A stretch of 64,000 nt of DNA, taken from CAVUAF01 sp963739375 (GTDB taxonomy: Bacteria; Acidobacteriota; Terriglobia; Terriglobales; Acidobacteriaceae). The stretch's first letter is position 1. Each line of letters opens with the position of its first letter. Under the pieces are notes generated by a model, which saw nothing but the letters and a program-made list of their open reading frames with translations, was not told where the DNA came from and did no database searches. Position numbers and translations under genes: made by a program. Of the stretch, positions 63,623-64,000 are shown piece after piece. The stretch covers positions 186,001 through 250,000 of the forward strand of contig CAVUAF010000018.1 of NCBI GenBank assembly GCA_963739375.1. The letters are read 5' to 3'.

Positions 63623-64000
63623 ATGGCGGAAGTACCGAAGATCGTTCTGGACCGACTGGCACACCAGGCGGCAGCGGCTGTCTCCGCGCACCCCGATCCC
63701 GACCTGCTCACGGCTTATGGGGAGCAGGCAGTGAACGCACCCGAGCGCGAGCAGTTAGTGCTGCATCTGGCGGCCTGCCGCGATTGTCGCGACGTGCTGG
63801 CGCTGGCGGCGCCGGAGCCGATGCTGGCGGAGATGCCGGCTGCGGTACCGGTGATGGTGACGGTGCCACGCCGTTGGGCGCCGGTGCTGCGCTGGGGAGC
63901 GGTGGCGGCAGTTGTGGTCATTACAGCGGGCGTGGTGATGCTGAACCGGCCACACCCCGGTGTGACCCTGGCGCCGCAGCAGGCCAAGGTGGCTGAGGTC
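63623..64000 (+). CDS. Anti-sigma-like zinc protein, 3' end missing
   Basis: Runs off the right edge after 126 codons. ATG 63623 gives MAEVPKIVLDRLAHQ and then HPDPDLLTAYGEQAV. HLAACRDC at about 49-56 is an H-x3-C-x2-C zinc motif as in ZAS anti-sigma proteins. A membrane helix (WGAVAAVVVITAGVVML) follows near 93-109. It lies 36 bp after the sigma gene, so a sigma/anti-sigma pair is likely. Confidence 0.85.
   Translation, partial: MAEVPKIVLDRLAHQAAAAVSAHPDPDLLTAYGEQAVNAPEREQLVLHLAACRDCRDVLALAAPEPMLAEMPAAVPVMVTVPRRWAPVLRWGAVAAVVVITAGVVMLNRPHPGVTLAPQQAKVAEV

Overview
The window is a GC-rich (by eye about two thirds G+C) bacterial chromosome segment. The gene content suggests an acidobacterium, probably of the Terriglobia: a sortilin-like Asp-box secreted protein, carboxypeptidase-regulatory-like and TonB-like secreted proteins, a CocE/NonD hydrolase, an ARPP-1 family protein, an N-terminally extended Hfq-like protein, and a tetraether-synthase-like radical SAM protein. 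This placement is inference from family content; there is no rRNA gene to confirm it. Genes lie on both strands in short operons, with one tRNA-Val(CAC). There is no prophage, insertion sequence or CRISPR array.

Layout. 0-17 kb is mostly core housekeeping: ffh, an HNH nuclease cassette, tmk, holB, an Hfq-like gene, a receiver protein, dcd, an HU gene, a site-2 protease, priA, a family-4 uracil-DNA glycosylase, coaBC and an Rrf2 regulator. 17.5-24 kb is secreted and hydrolytic proteins. 23.8-32.6 kb looks like an amino-sugar or glycan-use region: MFS transporter, SIS isomerase, ROK kinase, GH20 hexosaminidase, GH42-like enzyme, second ROK kinase. 32.6-45 kb holds a SpoIIE phosphatase, trxB, a type IV pilin, a damaged radical SAM lipid-synthase candidate, RlpA, a HIT protein, a DUF2178/XRE pair and a Gly/Arg-rich pseudo-receiver protein. 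45.7-55 kb holds tRNA-Val, a sigma/anti-sigma/DUF3106 operon, proline dehydrogenase, mutY plus a peroxiredoxin gene containing a parS-like palindrome, an M28 peptidase and a cyclase-like protein. 55-56 kb is a repeat island. 56-64 kb holds a TonB-like protein, a two-component pair, an ARPP-1 protein and a second sigma/anti-sigma pair cut by the window end.

The most unusual signals are these. A 13-copy 38-bp tandem array has a 114-bp higher-order period. Period-7/8 repeats sit on the stop codons of several genes and supply stop triplets in rotating frames. A recurrent TACAAT box lies 6-8 nt before start codons, suggesting leaderless transcripts. A perfect parS-like palindrome lies inside a coding gene. 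A membrane-spanning-lipid-synthase-like gene and a CocE gene are each broken by clustered single-base indels that otherwise preserve the protein.

No search or alignment could be run. Family names rest on motifs read by eye; start codons were chosen from Shine-Dalgarno sequence, signal peptide and family length.
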